The notes beneath the pieces were generated by a model, which ran no database searches, was not told the origin of the DNA, and was given only the letters and a program-made list of their open reading frames with translations. Positions 12,890 through 14,774 of a stretch of 14,774 nt of DNA are shown piece by piece. Location of the stretch: the NCBI GenBank assembly GCA_046155505.1, contig JBJXFK010000359.1, positions 1-14,774 on the forward strand, read 5' to 3'. The translations under genes were made by a program, and so were the position numbers. How positions within the stretch are numbered: the first letter of the stretch is position 1; each line of letters opens with the position of its first letter. Source of the stretch: JBJXFK01 sp046155505. Its GTDB lineage: Bacteria > Planctomycetota > Phycisphaerae > UBA1845 > Fen-1342.

Positions 12890-14143
12890 ATGCCCAATCG
12901 TCAACTCTACACCGTGCCCGCGCGCGTCGTCGCGCTGCTTATGGCCTGTCAGCTCGCATCGGCTCAACCGGCATCGGAATGGAACCAGTGGCGCGGCCCA
13001 ACGCGCGACGGGTTCGTCGCCGCCAGCGCGCCGCAGTGGCCGGAAAAACTGGATTCGCTCGAACGGCTGTGGCGGGTTGAGATGGGGCCGAGTTATTCCG
13101 GACCGATCGTCTCGACCGATCTGGTCTTCGTCACCGAGACCGTCGACAAAAAAGACGAGGTCGTGCGAGCGCTCGATCGCAAAACCGGTCGCGAGGTGTG
13201 GCGCAAGCAGTGGCCCGGGGCGATGACGGTGGCCTTCTTCGCCGCGTCGCGCGGCAGTTGGATCCGTGCGACGCCGGCGTATGACGGCGAGGCGGTCTAC
13301 GTCGCCGGCATTCGTGACCTGATGGTTGCCCTCGACGCCAAAACCGGCGAGCAGCGCTGGCGCGTCGATTTCATGGAGCGATACAAATCGCCCGAGCCGA
13401 CGTTCGGCTTTGTGTCGTCGCCGCTCATCATCGGCGATGACCTCTATGTGCAGGCCGGCGGCGGATTCTGCAAACTCAACAAGAAAACCGGCGAGTCGAT
13501 CTGGCGCACGCTCGACGACGGCGGCGGCATGATGGGGTCGGCGTTTGGTTCGCCGGTGCTCGCGACCGTCGCGGGACGCGAGCAACTGCTGGTTCAGACG
13601 CGCGAAAAACTCGCCGGCGTCGAGCCCAAAGACGGCGCGGTGCTCTGGTCGGTCACGGTGCCGAATTTCCGCGGCATGAACATTCTGACGCCGATCGCAT
13701 TCGGTGACAGCGTGTTCACCAGCAGCTACAAGAACGGCAGCTATCTGTACAGTGTGAAGCGCGAGGGCGACGAGCTGGCGGTGGCGAAAGCGTGGGAGTC
13801 GAAGCCGACCGGATATATGACGACGCCGATCCTGCGCGATGGACATGCCTACTTGCTGCTTCAAAATCAGCGATTCGCGTGCATCGAGCTCAAGAGCGGT
13901 GCGGAGAAGTGGCGCTCGGAATCATTTGGCCAGTATCAAAGCCTCGTCGCGCAGGGTGATCGCATTCTCGCGCTGGACGAGCGCGGCGAGCTGCTGCTCA
14001 TTCGCGCGACGCCCGAAAAGTTCGAGCTGATCGCACAAACCAAAGTCAGCGAACAAGAGACCTGGGCGCACCTCGCCGTCGCGGGCGATCAGGTGTTCAT
14101 CCGCGAGATCAATGCGATCACGGCGTATCGCTGGAATCGGTGA
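12890..14143 (+). CDS. Secreted PQQ-like beta-propeller protein
   Basis: The 417-residue product has a signal peptide (cleavage near ASA, residue 25) followed by WNQWRGPTRDG, an opening typical of planctomycete outer PQQ-like propellers. Repeats of the form LDxKTGxxxW mark the blades: VVRALDRKTGREVWRKQW (91-108), LMVALDAKTGEQRWRVDF (144-161), FCKLNKKTGESIWRT (193-207), LAGVEPKDGAVLWSV (241-255), ACIELKSGAEKWRS (330-343). No extra catalytic or haem domain (no CxxCH) is present, so quinone-dependent dehydrogenase activity should not be assumed; a BamB-like scaffold or a binding role is equally possible. The ATG at 12890 has GAGG five bases upstream. It is divergent from the Ig-like protein gene. 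Confidence 0.9.
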   Translation: MPNRQLYTVPARVVALLMACQLASAQPASEWNQWRGPTRDGFVAASAPQWPEKLDSLERLWRVEMGPSYSGPIVSTDLVFVTETVDKKDEVVRALDRKTGREVWRKQWPGAMTVAFFAASRGSWIRATPAYDGEAVYVAGIRDLMVALDAKTGEQRWRVDFMERYKSPEPTFGFVSSPLIIGDDLYVQAGGGFCKLNKKTGESIWRTLDDGGGMMGSAFGSPVLATVAGREQLLVQTREKLAGVEPKDGAVLWSVTVPNFRGMNILTPIAFGDSVFTSSYKNGSYLYSVKREGDELAVAKAWESKPTGYMTTPILRDGHAYLLLQNQRFACIELKSGAEKWRSESFGQYQSLVAQGDRILALDERGELLLIRATPEKFELIAQTKVSEQETWAHLAVAGDQVFIREINAITAYRWNR

Positions 14144-14171
14144 GCGCTTGTGTGGAGTGGGAAGGTGCGCT

Positions 14172-14234
14172 GGGGAGCATCGGCCTACGGCCGGTGCATG
14201 AATGCTCCGCACCGGCTAGAGGCCGATGCTCCCC
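14172..14234. repeat. Inverted pair of GGGGAGCATCGGCC repeats
   Basis: The arms 14172-14197 and 14208-14234 are inverted copies around a ten-base loop. 23 of 26 positions pair, with a single 3 nt internal bulge. It begins 28 bases after the PQQ-like gene stop. It could end or stabilise that transcript, but there is no T tract. Confidence 0.88.
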
Positions 14235-14279
14235 GCGCGGCCGCTCGCATTCCGCGCAGGTCGCGATTCAAATGCGCAT

Positions 14280-14657
14280 ATGGTCGCGAAAATTTCCATC
14301 GCGGTTGCCGCCGCTGCATTGATCGTCGGCATGCTCATGTGGCGCAATGCGCCGCAACGCCTGAGCGCCGAGGAAATCGAGACCCTGAGGCATGATTGCA
14401 TCGCGATGACCGAGGAACTTCCCGGCTTCAAGAAGCACGGTGCGTTCATCGTCGCTCACTCGCCGGGCTGCGACGAGCTGGCTGTGCGAGACGCGACGAC
14501 GCGCTCGGGCGGGCGCGTCGCGTTTGATCCAGAGCGGTTCATTCAGGCTTATTTTGATTGCCTCACGGCCCACGCGCGCGAGGCCGGAAAAACCGACCTG
14601 GTTACGCAACTCGCGGACATCAGCTCCCGAGCCGCCGAACGACTGGCCGGGCCATGA
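14280..14657 (+). CDS. Hypothetical protein with N-terminal membrane anchor
   Basis: The 125-residue product is not recognised. Residues 2-21 (VAKISIAVAAAALIVGMLMW) form one transmembrane segment or uncleaved signal anchor, leaving a soluble domain of about 100 residues, probably periplasmic, with three Cys in the contexts HDCIAM, PGCDEL and FDCLTAH. The C-terminal part is helical (RFIQAYFDCLTAHAREAGKT). The frame opens upstream to 14226, but those codons lie in the GGGGAGCATCGGCC repeat, so the ATG at 14280 is preferred; no Shine-Dalgarno is evident. Base composition is like that of neighbouring genes. Confidence 0.6.
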   Translation: MVAKISIAVAAAALIVGMLMWRNAPQRLSAEEIETLRHDCIAMTEELPGFKKHGAFIVAHSPGCDELAVRDATTRSGGRVAFDPERFIQAYFDCLTAHAREAGKTDLVTQLADISSRAAERLAGP

Positions 14658-14730
14658 CGATTCACCGGAGAGGATTCTGCATCATGCAACATGTGCCGCA
14701 AACTACATCAATTGAGACAATGCAGTCGGC

Positions 14731-14774
14731 GGGGAGCATCGGCGTCCGGCCGGTGCGGACTACCTATGCACCGG
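14731..14774. repeat. GGGGAGCATCGGC repeat, left arm plus start of partner
   Basis: 14731-14757 is a copy in the same orientation as 14172-14197. After ten bases (GACTACCTAT) the partner arm begins (GCACCGG, 14768-14774) and runs off the window. It has the same arm-loop-arm layout as 14172-14234. Confidence 0.8.

Noticed and set aside
12638..13864. A 408-codon minus-strand open frame
   Set aside because: It lies antisense to the clear PQQ-like propeller gene, its translation is rich in Arg/His with no family motif, and it is a typical GC-rich shadow.
14684..14774. Possible gene start (ATG at 14684 with GGAGAGG upstream) running off the right edge
   Set aside because: Only about 30 codons are visible and half of them lie in the GGGGAGCATCGGC repeat; it is not supportable from this window.

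Overview
The window looks like part of a GC-rich planctomycete chromosome, probably of the Phycisphaerae type. The lineage call is inference. It rests on secreted proteins ending in dockerin-like DxDxDxDxDLVDLATLL repeats, DCNxNGxxD/DCNxNGxPDECE calcium-type motifs, a secreted PQQ-like beta-propeller opening with NQWRGPxRDG, and gaps between genes packed with several families of short structured repeats.

Left part (about 1-6250, minus strand): a flagellar rod and LP-ring operon read right to left as small hypothetical gene, flgF, flgG, flgA, flgH, flgI, flgJ. These encode the proximal rod protein FlgF, the distal rod protein FlgG, the P-ring chaperone FlgA, the L-ring FlgH, the P-ring FlgI and a short rod-binding FlgJ. 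The hypothetical gene and flgF overlap by ATGA, flgA and flgH by GTGA, so translation is probably coupled. A -24/-12 (sigma-54 type) promoter candidate lies just upstream of the first gene. Repeat material fills the flgF/flgG, flgH/flgI and flgI/flgJ gaps and also runs through the 3' end of the first gene.

Middle (6250-9530): a stretch of low-complexity tandem words, then a plus-strand gene for a secreted PPC-like protein with a dockerin-like tail. Convergent to it is a minus-strand pair: fabI (enoyl-ACP reductase, all catalytic residues present) followed by an SDR that lacks the canonical YxxxK pair.

Right part (9534-14774): a 1010-residue secreted minus-strand protein made of Ig-like domains, an NHL-like propeller and a dockerin-like tail. 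It is divergent from a plus-strand secreted PQQ-like propeller, which is followed by a small membrane-anchored hypothetical protein. The right side ends in inverted copies of a GGGGAGCATCGGCC repeat; one arm of the same repeat opens the window.

No tRNA, rRNA, CRISPR array, transposase or integrase was seen. The most unusual aspect is the density and mosaic arrangement of the structured repeats, including inside an apparent coding region and at the flgI start. Family names are from reading motifs; no search was run.
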